Of a stretch of DNA of 62,000 nt, positions 12,421-24,727 are shown in pieces. The translations under genes were made by a program, and so were the position numbers. Location of the stretch: assembly GCF_032854445.1 (NCBI RefSeq), contig NC_088302.1, positions 2,472,023-2,534,022 of the forward strand, read 5' to 3'. Source of the stretch: Liolophura sinensis. Taxonomy: Eukaryota; Mollusca; Polyplacophora; Chitonida; Chitonidae. Within the stretch, counting starts at the first letter, position 1, and the number at the start of each line of letters is the position of its first letter. The notes below the pieces were generated by a model, which was not told the origin of the DNA, searched no databases, and saw only the letters and a program-made list of their open reading frames with translations.

Positions 12421-15400
12421 TCACTCTAGTTTGCCTTTGGATATGTTGGATTTTTTGTCCTTGGTATCATCAGGGATCTGCTGGGTCAGGGGAGACAACC
12501 CCAGCAGCAGTATGTGTCTCTGGTAGGCCTTGGTGGTACGGAAAACCTCGTCAGTCCCATGCAGGCGATCCAGTATGCCTAGGACACCGTAGTTCTGGTT
12601 AAATCTACAAGCACAAACAATTCAACATTATACTCCAGCAGACACTAGTGAGGTGAGGTTGACCGAAATATTATAAAGTGATACAAACAACAATCAACGT
12701 TAACATAATATATTACAGGACGGATGAATTCGCTTGATAGTGATTTTCTTTACTTTGCACAGCTAGTAGTAGGTTGATTTAAAAATAGAATAGCTGGTCA
12801 TAAAAGCCTTCATGTCAGTCTACAGACCTAAACTGTACCTTTATACACATTTAATGGTTAATTATAATAGTAACAACTTTGAGAAACAACAAGCAAAGCA
12901 AGTTTGTTCTGATCTTTCGGTTTATTGAACAACTGTTTCTTGGTGCTGTGATTTAAATCTGAATTAACACTGTTATATGTAAGGCTATTCAGGGCTACTC
13001 ACTTGAGGTGGTGGAAGTCGTGGGCTTCAGGGGAGGGGATCAGTGGGAAGTGGTACCCACAGTGGGCCACCGTGGTGGAGATAAGGGCCACCCCAAACCA
13101 CATCCAGGAGGTAGCCAGGTGGGAGCCCATCAGCACAGGCCCCAGGGTGGGGGGCAGTATGTTACTGAGAATGTGCTCCACAGGGTGGGCATAGATGGAG
13201 ACGAGGCCTATAGGGGCAGTCCACTCATGGTGACGTTTATGGATGTACTTGTATACTCGAGGGTGGTGAAATAATCTACAACAATAACATGCAATAGCAG
13301 GGTTATGGCCATCTCACATGGAAAAGGGCTTTTTAATGTATCTGTTGTTCAACACCAGGACATGTTTTCTGGGTGCAGAGAAGCCCAACATACTAGTGCT
13401 CACACATGTGATGAACCTTTACCAGCTACTCTAATTTCTCAACTTTTTTGCATTTCAAAGAGCAACTTTCAGCGTAATTTAAGCACATTTTTAATTTGAT
13501 TTTGGAGACAGCATTGGTTGTATTGGCCACTTTGATTGCTTCATAAAAGGTGTAATTTTATCAATCTACTCAATACAACACTTTCAGAATATGGTTGAAT
13601 AAAAACCTTGCAAACGTGCCAATAGGTTGAGGGATTATGGTAGTTGCATGTAGATGGACCCACCTGTGAGTATAATAGAAGCAGATCTCCTCCACAAGGG
13701 AGAAGACAAACATCTCCAGGAGTACCCACTGGAAGGTGGGCAAATCCTCAGCCTTATGGCTACAGCCTCTCCACTGCATCACCTGGTAGGCCACATAGCT
13801 GAAGGGAATGCCCAGGATGATCTGGTTGAACAACACCTGCTGCACTGCCTTCATCAGCTTGGGGAATGGCACCTGACAGGTAGGTAAACACATCAACATG
13901 GTTATTATGGTCCAAATTAGAGGCAAGCTTATTCATACAGGGCAAGACTGGTAACACTACAGATAAATATAGTTTATTCAATAATTTCTCTACATATGTA
14001 AACAACCAATTAAATCTTAGTACATGTACATTTAAATGCAGTACAAACACAGCCTAAGCATGTCAAGGTTGCCCATAAATCAACATAAAACAAGACAATG
14101 GGCAGACCTCATCAGGTTCTAGAAGGTTACATACATGAAGGTTAGCCAAAGGTGCCCAAATTGGTGTACATAAATAAGCCATTCCCTGCTTTATCCCAGC
14201 AGTCAGTGTAAGAGTTGATACAGCACAAGGACTTACAGGTATGTTTTTATCCTGCTGTATTTTGTACTTAATTAACGCTGCTGGTTTCCCCGTAATGTCA
14301 ATCAAGAGGAAAAGCAGGTTGGCTAGCCAGAATACTGCTGTGGTAAATCCAAGGGTTCCTGAAATAACACCATTTATTCAACTTATTCTCAATTCTCGAA
14401 ATACACATACAGGTTATTTTAATTAGCTATTGACAAAGCCTTTAAATAGTCTTTAAACACACAAGCTAAAACAGTCCATATATTTTACAAATAAATACAA
14501 CCCGCTCTATATAATTCTTAGACTTTCATAGCCACTTCAAAGTTTGTTGGAATTCTTTTTAAATAACAAAAAATTCAAAACATTATACAAAGATGGGGTT
14601 AAATATTCTCTTAGCTCATAAAGTAGTGCAAGCATGTGTAATATGCCAGATGATTTTAAAGGACAAGACCAACTAATTTCCACTGGGTTTCAGTTGTCTC
14701 TAGATGTCTAAACAGTTTTAATATAAGCGAGTACTTAATTACACCTAAAACGGACGTGGTGCATATAGACGGTGCAACAACAACATAATACTAATGTCAG
14801 CACACACAGTCTGGCTATAAGGCAGAACTGTGTTGTAGCTACCAGTATTTGCCAAGATATATATGCGTCCCTCATATCGAACATTCACTTGTACTTACAA
14901 GTACGTCCATCATGGGGTGTATATTGAATACAGTTGATTAACTGTTGTTCATATAACCTGCATAAATTCTTCCTAACTACATGTAACTGATGTGTACACT
15001 GTAGGCCTACACTGTAACGTTTTAGGATAGCTCATTATTTTGCTGGCGGAAAGTCTATACGGCTTACATGTACGTTGCTCAATATAATACTAGCCGCACA
15101 GCTGTTGTTTTTTTTTTATGTCATTTATAAAGGAACATGTGGACACTTACAAATAGTATCACTAATTTTAACAAACGTTATTTCAACGAAATACACTGTA
15201 CAGTGAACTTTTATTTAACCAAATCACATGATATGTGACAGTTGTATAGGAATAATCCACCTCCAGTAAAGTACTACGCAGTCAAACCTGATTTATATCG
15301 ATGGCACCATTATGTAAATTCACTTTGATCTATAGATTACATCCTACTAAAAAATGTTTCACTTATGTCATATAGGGCTTCCTGTTACTATGTATTTGTT

Positions 15401-18290
15401 TAATGTGATGAAAATGGGGATCAACCAACCTGGCTTCACATATATGTATACATGTTTTTGACTCCGGTCTATAGCAAACATTTACTCAATAATGGACAAA
15501 CATTTCCATTCTGCTACATGTCTATATATTATATTTATTATATCCATGCAGATGAATAACTGAACAAGCACTAGACCTATTATCTGATTATCTCCATAAA
15601 ACAGTGGTATTTTGTTGATGTGGTGTTATCCTTTTTTTTGTCCATCACTGTGAGACAGGGTCACTTGTTTTATGGATATAGGGTACAGGTAACTCATGAT
15701 CAGATGAACAAATATAAAATGATAGGGCGCAGTGGAAGCTAGATTTCCCAAAGGTGGGTGATAATATATATAAAAACCTATACATTTCACATTAAGGCCT
15801 ACATAAATTTGTAAATATCGTATAACACTTCCTAAAATATGTTCAAGTATCTAAAATCACGCTCTATCCACCCCACCCACCACTACTATAAAGCATAAAC
15901 TTCAAACTCTGGGAATGGGTTTGTCACTTCAGTTTAAAAGATGACCAAGGAATGCACTGTGAACGGGCAGTCCTGAAACCGAAGCCTACAACTCAGGCTA
16001 GGTGTCCTGCACCAATGAAATACATCCAAGCAATAAATGCCGTGTCTGGGTACACCAAAAGATTTAGAGTATGAATGTAAATAGTCAGCAAGTCAAATGC
16101 TGTCTGGCCCGGTGTTTCAAACCTGTGTACATATATGTTTAATAAAGGTGATTTGCCGAGTTGTCATATATATATCCAGCCATTTGCAAATAAACATTCA
16201 AAACACTACAAAAACTACACAGCAGGTTATAGGCCAAAATGTTGTGTGGAGTCCATCCTGGACAAGATGGGGGATTTATGTAGGTCTATATGTACAGAAA
16301 ACTGCTCATATCCAGAATACAGCCTAAGAATGATGCAGGTGTTGAGAACAATTCCTTTATATGGCCGTACGTGGGAAGGTCTGCCAGCAGCCTACGCATG
16401 GTCGTGGGTTTTCTCTGGGCTCTGTCCGGTTTCCTCCAACCATAATGCTGGCCGCCGTCGTATAAGTGAAATATTCTTGAGTACAGTGTAAAACACCAAT
16501 CCAATAAATGAATAAATAAATATATGACCGATGCATATATATTTTGGCAAATAGCTACAACACAGAGCAGCATTATATCAGCAGACAGTGTACACATGCT
16601 GTCAGCATAGTATGTTGTTGTTGTTACACTGCCTACCTGCATCACATGCATCACTTCCGTTTTGGGACTAATTAATTAATCGTTCATATTAAAACTGATT
16701 TAGGTGGGTGCTGGTGTTATGTTCATGACAAAATATCTAGAAACAACTGAAGTGCAGACAAAATCCGCTGGTGTTGTCGTTTAATAGTACTGTAGGATTT
16801 TACCCCATATTCCTATGAAGACATCATCCTCTCCAAACAGCTGGTATATAAATGTCCACTGCCTCTGCCAGAAATCTCCAGAAGCTCCCCAGAACTGCTG
16901 CAGATGCCTTTAACAACAGAGAATAATCACAGTCAACTTCTTCTTTTACACACTTCATGTTGCTTATATACGGTAACATGTGGTAAGCAATTTGATAACA
17001 AAAAAAAGGAAAAAAAAAAAAAACAAAGCTTGAGCAAATATATCCTTTTTGATCATTTAAGAAATTGGAGAGAGAAAAAGTGTATTTCACTTTCAGTTTG
17101 GCCTGCAAAATTGAACATTCAGAAGCACATAACAGCCGTAAAATGATACTTTTAATGCCAACACATGAAATAGTTCTTCTGACAAGATGTTAATATACCA
17201 TGACACTCCCACAAGTACAACTGCAGGAATTTTCCAGGGAGTATCCTCCTCAAACTGCACATTCTACTTGAAGTTCTGACAAAGTTCCAATAGCCATTAA
17301 CTTTGATGACGAACTTTCCTATGCAGAGACTTCAGAGGTTTTGAAAGACTTTCTGTCATCCAGACCGGCGAGCAACCACTACTTTTGTAAATTATTGTAT
17401 TTACATATTTACAAGTAAAGTAGGTCAAATTTTTGGGCGCATCCACAGCTGGACTATATTCTATTCCAACGTATACCACTCGATTCCACTGGTCAGTCTC
17501 AATCCAGATGAAGTTTAGATATTAGATGTTTTTCAAAAATTGACCGTATGTTGATAGAAAATTGTTTCTAAAAGCACAGTTACACACACATTTTATACAT
17601 TACATTTCATCGTTTTACACGACTTTTCGCTTGTTTGTTGCTTTTTTTCTCTTCATATAAACTGCAATCTGAAAGCGCTACAAGATACTACTCAATGCAA
17701 CAGAGTACAAGGTACATACCTGGATTTTAATGTCCCAAAATAGCTTTTATAAGGAAGTATAGGATAAACAGATTATCAGTACACTATGCTTATGTGCATC
17801 GTCATATTGCTCTCATTCTCTGTGGTTGTACTGCTGCAGAGAACGAGAGCTTGGGCTCGGTTGATGCAGCAATGCAGCTGCAGAGAACTAGAGCCACAGG
17901 GCGATGTACATCAGTACAGTGTACTGATAATTTATAAACCAAAAATATGCAGCCTGTCAACAAATCATGGATAGTTAACATGATTAAAAGGAATTAAAAT
18001 GTCTGTGCATGCGCACATGTTATACATCTAAATATTAAAATACAGAGTACCTTGTTAACACGTGATACTTAAATGACCTACCATGTGATAGAATTTCTGG
18101 CAGCAGCGAATACAAGCAGGGCCGTGCCAACAACAAAAGCTGTTTTCTTCACAGAGTCAAGGAGGTGAACAACCTTTGGGTGTTTACTCTGACTCTGCGC
18201 TGATGCCTTCATGATCTCTGATGACACAACCTCTGGGTGTTTATCCTCTCTCTCTGTCGTTGTCTTCATGATTTCAGATGGCATAGCCAT
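12421..18290 (-). CDS. FAXDC2: Fatty acid hydroxylase domain-containing protein 2 (FAXDC2)
   Basis: Membrane di-iron oxygenase of the sterol desaturase/fatty-acid hydroxylase superfamily, expected in the ER; vertebrate FAXDC2 is linked to C4-methyl-sterol oxidation. Coding exons, in transcript order: 18290-18082, 16907-16804, 14358-14237, 13872-13664, 13275-13003 and 12604-12421. All introns are GT-AG, every junction keeps frame, and 1101 nt give 366 residues plus TGA; the human protein is a little over 330. The three histidine boxes are intact: H214-R-L-F-H-H219 (split by intron 4), H227-K-R-H-H231 followed by EWTAPIG, and H300-D-F-H-H304, plus H286-C-G-Y-H290. Hydrophobic segments lie near residues 50-64, in exon 3 before DITGKP, and at 250-285. 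The ATG at 18290 is 2 nt after a splice acceptor, so a 5' non-coding exon is expected. The N-terminus is extended by a 19-residue duplication (SEIMK to KHPxVV at 5-22 and 24-41). Intron 2 holds a SINE. Confidence 0.96.
16363..16523 (+). mobile_element. SINE-1, 3' part, in FAXDC2 intron 2
   Basis: Runs from the GGCCGTACGTGGGAAGGTCT segment through TGCTGGCCGCCGTCGTATAA to an AATAAATAAATA tail. The tRNA-like head is missing. It is antisense to FAXDC2. Confidence 0.88.
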
Positions 18291-19033
18291 GGCTGAAATA
18301 TACCAAAAAGTTAAAGAAATATGTAAAAGGAAAAAAAATCAATTTTATTTGACTCCTTGGTATCAATCTTAGCCTTTCAATGGACAGATAAATTCAAAAT
18401 CAAGTTGTGAACAGGAAAACATTTTCTGCACCAACACATAAACTTTTCCACACATTCTGTTGCCTTTAGCTTTACTCTAAAACAAAAACAAAATATGTGA
18501 GAAATTGTCAGAGGGGACAGTATAACCCTTTCTTAAAAATACAGGTACAGATGTTCTATTGAAACAAGTCACCCGGACATTTGTGTTTTATATCAACTGG
18601 TGGGTCCAGCGACCATCCAAAGGTCACACACTACTGCCTACAACAGTTATATATAGACCCTGTCAGAGAGCTCACGTGCAAATGATGTTACTGGAAAAAC
18701 TCCCACCCACTTCCCCCCCAAAAAACACAAAACACTTACATCAGGTATAGTCATGTTAAATTTTTAACATGACATCATTACAAAATTAGTATATATATAT
18801 ATCACATACAAATTTTGTTCTGTCAGTTTATCAATTGCACTGTAGTTTGCAATAAATCAAATTTTTTTAATAGCATAGGCCTACATTTATAAATTGTGTA
18901 AAGTTGAATGCAGTTTTACGTAGGCTAACTTTCAGATGACCTACACACAGTCTAGCTGACAGTCACTTGGTTTGGACTTGGGCTCATAGATATCTGTTCT
19001 TACTTATGTATGTAACATCTAGTTGAAGTCAAT

Positions 19034-19090
19034 GATTTATTTATTTGATTGATGTTTTACGCCGTACTGGAGAATATTTCCCTGAGATTA
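19034..19090 (-). mobile_element. SINE-1 3' end fragment
   Basis: About 55 bp: the reversed (ATTT)n tail, TTGATTGATGTTTTACGCCG and the AATATTTC motif. It lies within the first (5'-UTR) intron of FAXDC2. Confidence 0.75.
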
Positions 19091-19445
19091 AAGGATACAG
19101 AACGTCCTCGTACCTCGTGGTCAAGTGTCTTATCCTGGCGTCTGAGACAAAGTGTCGAGCTGCTGAGAGATACATTTATACAGGTAACTTACAAACAGTA
19201 CTGTTCACAGATCCTGGGCACGAAGGACGCCTACACGTTTGTACAAAATATCACTGGCTTAGCGTGACTATGAGTCAACGTCTCACTGCCCAACAACCCT
19301 TTGTGCTGTCACTATACACTGTTTAAAACAACCTAAGTTGTTGTTGTACTGGGAGTAAGGAGTCTTTCACAGAGACGTCAAAACAAATCAAGAGCAGCAA
19401 GCATAAATACCCCTTTTCCTGAATAAAAAAAAGAGTGTTTCTCAC

Positions 19446-19557
19446 CCAAAATCCCTCTGGACAAAGTCAGCTGCAGTGACTTATTTGTGAGCGATCTCGT
19501 CTCTTTGTTGATCAGCTGGTAATCCGTAACTGCGTACACAGATGACAAGCACGTGAC
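19446..19557 (-). other. Candidate 5' non-coding exon of FAXDC2
   Basis: The ATG exon starts right after an acceptor (minus-strand TATATTTCAG, exon from 18292), so at least one upstream exon is needed. A good donor, GGATTTTGG then GTGAGA, sits at 19446/19445. The 5' limit is only a guess, set near the CRE palindrome. The frame across it stays open for 65 codons, but no coding similarity is seen. Confidence 0.45.
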
Positions 19558-19577
19558 ACGTGATGACGTCATCACGT
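19558..19577 (-). promoter_or_regulatory. 20-bp palindrome with consensus CRE
   Basis: ACGTGATGACGTCATCACGT is a perfect 20-bp palindrome centred on the CREB/ATF site TGACGTCA, with an E-box-like CACGTG at 19551-19556. Its position just upstream of the inferred first FAXDC2 exon fits a promoter element. No TATA box is seen. Confidence 0.55.
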
Positions 19578-19789
19578 ACGATTATGCAGTACAGGGGTGG
19601 TAACTCTCAATGCATTTTCCTGCAGTCTGGCGGTTTACGACTTCCATTCACCCCTTTCAAATGTCTGGATCGAAGCTAATACACAAAATTAGGCGATTTC
19701 GATTTAATCCATTTCTTTCCAGTTTGAATGTTTCAATTTTCAAACATTTCGAATCACTAACACCAAACTAGTTTGACTAGTTTATCGGC

Positions 19790-19990
19790 TGTGCGATACT
19801 AAAGACGACATCAGGTTCAGAGAGTAAAACTACAGTATTACCGTACTGAATTTTTTTGCCTAATTCCATCGTGACCATCTTTGGCAAATGATCAGACGTA
19901 AACTGTGAAGTTCCCTCTCCCGTCATTTTGCCCCAGTTAGTGAAACTGCAGTGACTTCAGATTTATTAAATACTTTAATAAAAACAATGC
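19790..19990. repeat. Dispersed repeat family D, copy 1 (diverged)
   Basis: Shares GAGAGTAAAACTACAG, GGCAAATGATCAGACGTAA and a TTTAATAA end with the copies at 20085-20430, 34985-35275, 54120-54452 and 54505-54710. It is the most diverged copy. Confidence 0.5.
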
Positions 19991-20084
19991 AGAGGGACCA
20001 ATTGACAGAGGAATCCCGCTTTATATAGGCCCAGTCCTATACCGGTAGGTATGGGCCTACAGTACACCATACTACAAAAGACAA

Positions 20085-20430
20085 CAGCGTGGAGAGTAAA
20101 ACTATACCAGCGACGACAGTGTGACATTTGGTAAATGGCCAATCACTCGTCACCGTGAAATTAACTTGTCATTTAATTCACCTCTGTTAACATTTTCTTT
20201 TAACTGTTCATGTAAATGCTTAAAAAGTGACAACTTACCGCCCCCGTCCCCACCATAGATTAAAAAAGATTAGGTAAAAAATCATACAATGATGTTAATT
20301 GCAATTTATTAGACATTACGTCTAGAATCACCCGCCGTACGGTACTCAAAATGCTGATTTATTAACAATTTGTAACATGAGTGCAGAGCAAAATTAATGG
20401 ACCAAAAGGAAACAGTTCGGTCGTTATGTA
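20085..20430. repeat. Dispersed repeat family D, copy 2
   Basis: Contains the ordered family blocks GCGACGACAGTGTG, a GGTAAATGGCCAATCACTCG variant, GTTCATGTAAATGCTTAAA, CAATTTATTAGACATTACGT and CTCAAAATGCTGATTTATTA. These are in the same order in the copies at 34985 and 54120. Confidence 0.7.
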
Positions 20431-20808
20431 GTCTCAGGCCCCACATCCCTGTTTGCTTTATTTTTTGAAAAACCTTTGTTGTAATTTGTACCACTAATAC
20501 GCCACTTTAATGGAGCTATTAAAATATGCCAAAATATACTTCTTTTCCTACGCCTGTGATTTACAGGTTTGTTTTAGAGAAATGACAGAAAGCAAAGTTC
20601 GTGAAGAATAATTTACGAACAAGAACAATATAGGCCTCTGACTTTCAGTTTGAAAGCCTTATAATTAATGCCAAATACCGCTTGGCAGCACAGAAGAAGT
20701 TTTTGTCTCGTCTCACTAATTGCTGTAAGATCTTAAGCGGAAGGTGATGTAGGCCCTTGTCGAATGAGCTGGTCTGTATTTATGAATTACCACATACCCG
20801 AAATCACG

Positions 20809-21032
20809 CCTATCACGAAATACCAGGCTCGCCATTGTATGCTACGTGGTATTACAGTGGTACGCCTATCAGGAAATACCAGCCTCGCCATTGTATGCTA
20901 AGTAGTATTACAGTGGTACGCCTATCAGGAAATACCAGCCTCGCCATTGTATGCTACGTAGTATTACAGTGGTACGCCTATCAGGAAATACCAGCCTCGC
21001 CATTGTATGCTACGTGGTATTACAGTGGTAAT
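20809..21032. repeat. 56-bp tandem repeat, four copies
   Basis: Unit starts CCTATCAGGAAATACCAGCC at 20809, 20865, 20921 and 20977 (first copy slightly diverged). Copies 2-4 differ at only one or two positions, which suggests recent expansion. Confidence 0.95.
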
Positions 21033-21094
21033 AGAGTTTATAAAAACTGTTAAATCTGGTGCCTTTCCTGATTGCTCATTATATGCTCACAGAC

Positions 21095-21272
21095 CCAAGG
21101 ACTTGTGAGTTCAAGTCCAGCTCATGTTTGCTTCCTTTCTGGCCGTGTGTAGGAAAGTCTGTCAGCGGATGGTCGTGCCTGCACCCGTGCCTGTTTCTCC
21201 CACCATATAATGCTGGCCACTGTGAAATATTCTTGAATAGGGCATAAAACACGAACCAAATAAATAAATACA
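21095..21272 (+). mobile_element. SINE-1, 5'-truncated
   Basis: Begins around the B box (GTGAGTTCAAGTCCAGCTCA), continues through CTGGCCGTGTG, TGGTCGTG and TAATGCTGGCC to an AAATAAATAAATA tail. The usual core segment has lost part of its GTATAAG motif. Confidence 0.88.
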
Positions 21273-21318
21273 TGTAAATATAGAGCCGTACATGTATGTA
21301 CGTGTATACACATGTATG

Positions 21319-21378
21319 GGGCTTCAGTGGCCGAGGTGATTAGCGTGCCAGTGCGGCCCAGTGACCCAGGATCTGACT
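21319..21378 (+). mobile_element. SINE-1 head (second head type) cut off at the minisatellite
   Basis: GGGGCTTCAGTGGCCGAGGT, then GATTAGCGTGCCAGTGCGG and GTGACCCAGGA, equals the 5' head of the copy at 33814. It stops where the 32-bp array begins, so body and tail are missing. Confidence 0.8.
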
Positions 21379-23712
21379 CAGATATTACAATTCATCTCTC
21401 AAACAGCCATCAGATATTATGATCCAGATCTCAACCAACGATCAGATATTACGATCCAGTTCTCAACCAACCATTCTATGTTATGGTCGAGACCTCAACC
21501 AACCTTCAGATATTACGATCCAGTTCTCAACCAACCATCCTATGTTATGGTCCAGATCTCAACCAACAAACAGATGTTACGATCAAGTTCTCAACCAACC
21601 ATCAGATGTTATGGTCCAGACCTCAACCAACCTTCAGATATTACGATCCAGTTCTCAACCAACCATTCTATGTTATGGTCGAGACCTCAACCAACCTTCA
21701 GAAATAACGATCCAGTTCTCAACCAACCATCCTATGTTATGGTCCAGATCTCAACCAACAAACAGATATTACGATCCAGTTCTCAACCAACAATCAGATA
21801 TTATATGGTCCAGACCTCAACCCACTATCACATGTTCTGGCCCAGATCTCAATCAATCACCAGATATTATGGTTCAGACCTCAATCAATCCTCACATGTT
21901 ATGGCCCAGATCTCAATCGACCATCAGATATTATGGTTCGGTCCTCAATCAACCATCGCATGTTATGGCCCAGATCTTAATCAACCATCAGATATTATGG
22001 TTCAGACCTCAATTAACCATCAGATGTTATGGTCCAGATCTCAATCAACAATCAGATATTATTGTCCAGACCTCAATCAATCATCACATGTTATGGCCTA
22101 GATCTCAATCAGCCATCAGATATTATGGTTCAGACCTCAACCAATCATCACATGTTATGGCCCAGATCTCAATCAACCATCACATATTATGGTCCAGACC
22201 TCAACCCACCATCACATGTATGGTCCAGATCTCAATCAACCATCAGATATTATGGTGCAGACCTCAACCAACCATCACATATTATGGTCCAGATCTCAAT
22301 AAACCATCAGATGCTATAGTCCAGATCTCAATCAACAATCAGATATTATGGTTCAGACCTCAACCCACTATCACATGTTATGGTCCAGATCTCAATCAAC
22401 CATCACATATTATGGTTCAGACCTCAACCAACAATCAGATGTTATGGTCCAGACCTCAACCAACCTTTTCATATTATGGCCCAGATCTCAATCAACCATC
22501 AGATATTATGGTCCAGATCTCAACTAATCATCAGATGTCATGGTCCACATCTCAATCAACCATCAGATATTATGGTGCAGACCTCAACCAACCATCAGAT
22601 GTTATGGTGCAGACCTTAACCAACCTTTTCATATTATGGCCCAGATCTCAATCAACCATCAGATATTATGGTGCAGACCTCAACCAACCTTCAGATGTCA
22701 TGGTCCAGATCTCAATCAACCATCAGATATCATGGTTCAGACCTCAACCAACCATCAGATGTCATGGTCCAGATCTCAATCAACCATCAGATATTATGGT
22801 TCAGACCTCAACCAACCTTCAGATGTCATGGTCCAGATCTCAATCAACCATCTGATATTATGGTGCAGATCTCAACCCACCATCAAATGTTATGGTCCAG
22901 ATCTCAATCAACCATCAGATATTATGGTCCAGATCTTCAATCAACCATCACATATTATGGTCCAGATCTCAATCAACCGCCAGATATTATGGTTCAGACC
23001 TCAACCAACCTTCAGATGTCATGGTCCAGATCTCAATCAACCATCAGATATTATGGTTCAGACCATCAGATGTCATGGTCCAGATCTCAATTAAACATCA
23101 GATATTATGGTCCAGACCTCAACCAACCATCACATGTTGTGGTCCAGATCTCAATCAACCATCAGATATTATGGTTCAGACCTCAACCAACCATCAGATG
23201 TCATGGTCCAGATCTCAATCAACCATCAGATATCATGGTCCAGACCTCAACCAGCCATCAGATGTCATGGTCCAGATCTCAATCAACCATCAGATATCAT
23301 GGTCCAGACCTCAACCAACCATCAGATGTCATGGCCAAGATCTCAATCAACCATCAGATATCATGGTCCAGACCTCAACCAACCATCACATATTATGGTT
23401 CAGATCTCAATCAACCACCAGATATTATGGTGCAGACCTCAACCAACCATCAGATGTCATGGTCCAGATCTTAATCAACCATCAGATATTATGGTGCAGA
23501 TCTCAACCAACCATCAAATGTCATGGTCCAGATCTCAACCAACCATCAGATGTCATGGTCCAGACCTCAATCAACCATCACATATTATGGTCCAGATTTC
23601 AATCAACCATCAGATGTTATGGTGCAGACCTCAACCAACCATCAAATGTTATGGTCCAGACCTCAACCAACCTTTTCATATTATGGCCCAGATCTCAATC
23701 AACCACCAAACA
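21379..23712. repeat. 32-bp minisatellite, about 73 copies
   Basis: Unit of 32 bp with landmarks GGTCCAGATCTCAATCAACC and ATCAGATATTAT. Units alternate CAGATCTCAATC and CAGACCTCAACC, giving a 64-bp higher-order period in places. The left end carries a different variant (GATCCAGTTCTCAACC) and the right end decays at 23700. As 32 is not a multiple of 3, three units (96 bp) are read before the frame repeats. The consensus has no forward stop in any frame, so frames up to 478 codons appear. I judge them non-coding: composition is purely repetitive, all three frames are open, and no signal or domain is present. Confidence 0.97.
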
Positions 23713-24725
23713 TTCATATCTATAAAAATATTAGGACCCACTACACTTTCTCCATTCACTCAGCCAGACGCAAGGATTCCAAAAGCAAAAATGCTTTAAC
23801 ACCCCCCCCCCCCCTCCCCCCGGTCATTCAGTACCAAGGTAATAACAAAGAACAGTACAAAACTGAACAATTTATGGCTAAAATCAATGATGACACACTC
23901 CAACAACATGAAATGGAAATTATTAAATTTATAATTAATAATGATTCAAGGTAAATGCATGTTATATACTGTTTTCTGGCGATATTGTAATCCATATGTA
24001 ACTAGTTTCCCTTCTTCTTGTCTTTAAATTGCTTTTTTGCGATATAGAACTATAATTATGATTTAATCTATTTATGCAGGTGTATATTTATCTGTGAGCA
24101 CTAATATATTGAACTTGTCTTATATTGGTATTGTATTCTACATTGTATTATATATTAGTATATATTTGTTGCAATAAAATGAGGACGGCGTTAAACACGT
24201 GCCAATCAAAATGTAGCAGATGCATGTTACAAATGTACATGTGATATTCAGCGTATAAATGACAAATGGTAAAACGGGCAGATAGGCGGTGATTGTAACT
24301 GAATAGCGCGATCTCTCAAATTATCTCCCTTTATAGTTAATCGAGTTGTGTCTCCTACGACCTTACGTTAGAAAGAATTGTTGAATTGACAGGTTTGGTC
24401 TAATGCGGAAGAAACTAATCAGATTTATTGTGCGACATTTATTATCCATTAAATTGTCTCAAGAGGAAAGTTGGTGTCCTTCACATTCGTTCGAGGACAA
24501 AGTGCTTGCAAATCTTTTTCAGGCAGTTTGCTCTCATGGACATAGTTAGCCCTACTGTAATACATTACATGCAAATGCATTGATTAGTTTGAACAAATCT
24601 TGTTACGCGTCACTAGAGTTTAGAAAACCACTTAAACAAAACTCTGCTAACATAGTTTAGTATTTTCAGATGAAATATAAATACAAGTGATCTGTCTGAG
24701 GATGCATATAGTTTGTTGTCGTTGG
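23713..24725. other. Flank with an orphan exon-like frame
   Basis: Holds a C-rich run (13 C, T, 6 C) at 23802-23821, the exon-like segment at 23832-23950 and an AATAAA near 24173. I see nothing else convincing up to the SINE at 24728. Confidence 0.4.
23832..23950 (+). CDS. Isolated exon-like frame, unknown product (weak)
   Basis: Bounded by a C-rich tract and acceptor (GGTCATTCAG) on the left and a donor (TCAAG then GTAAAT) on the right. It reads 39 codons plus 2 nt without stop. The peptide is hydrophilic and non-repetitive, containing NKEQYKTEQFMAK and HEMEIIKFIINN, unlike the arrays around it. I recognise no family, and no partner exon is evident on either side. It may be chance, or a relic of a captured exon. 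Confidence 0.2.
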
Positions 24726-24727
24726 AT

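Noticed and set aside
13570-13926. 118-codon minus frame with an ATG upstream of a FAXDC2 exon
   Set aside because: The ATG and first codons are intronic; the true exon starts at the acceptor at 13872.
21419-22855. 478-codon frame, longest in the window
   Set aside because: All three forward frames are open because the 32-bp unit has no stop; kept only as a low-interest finding.
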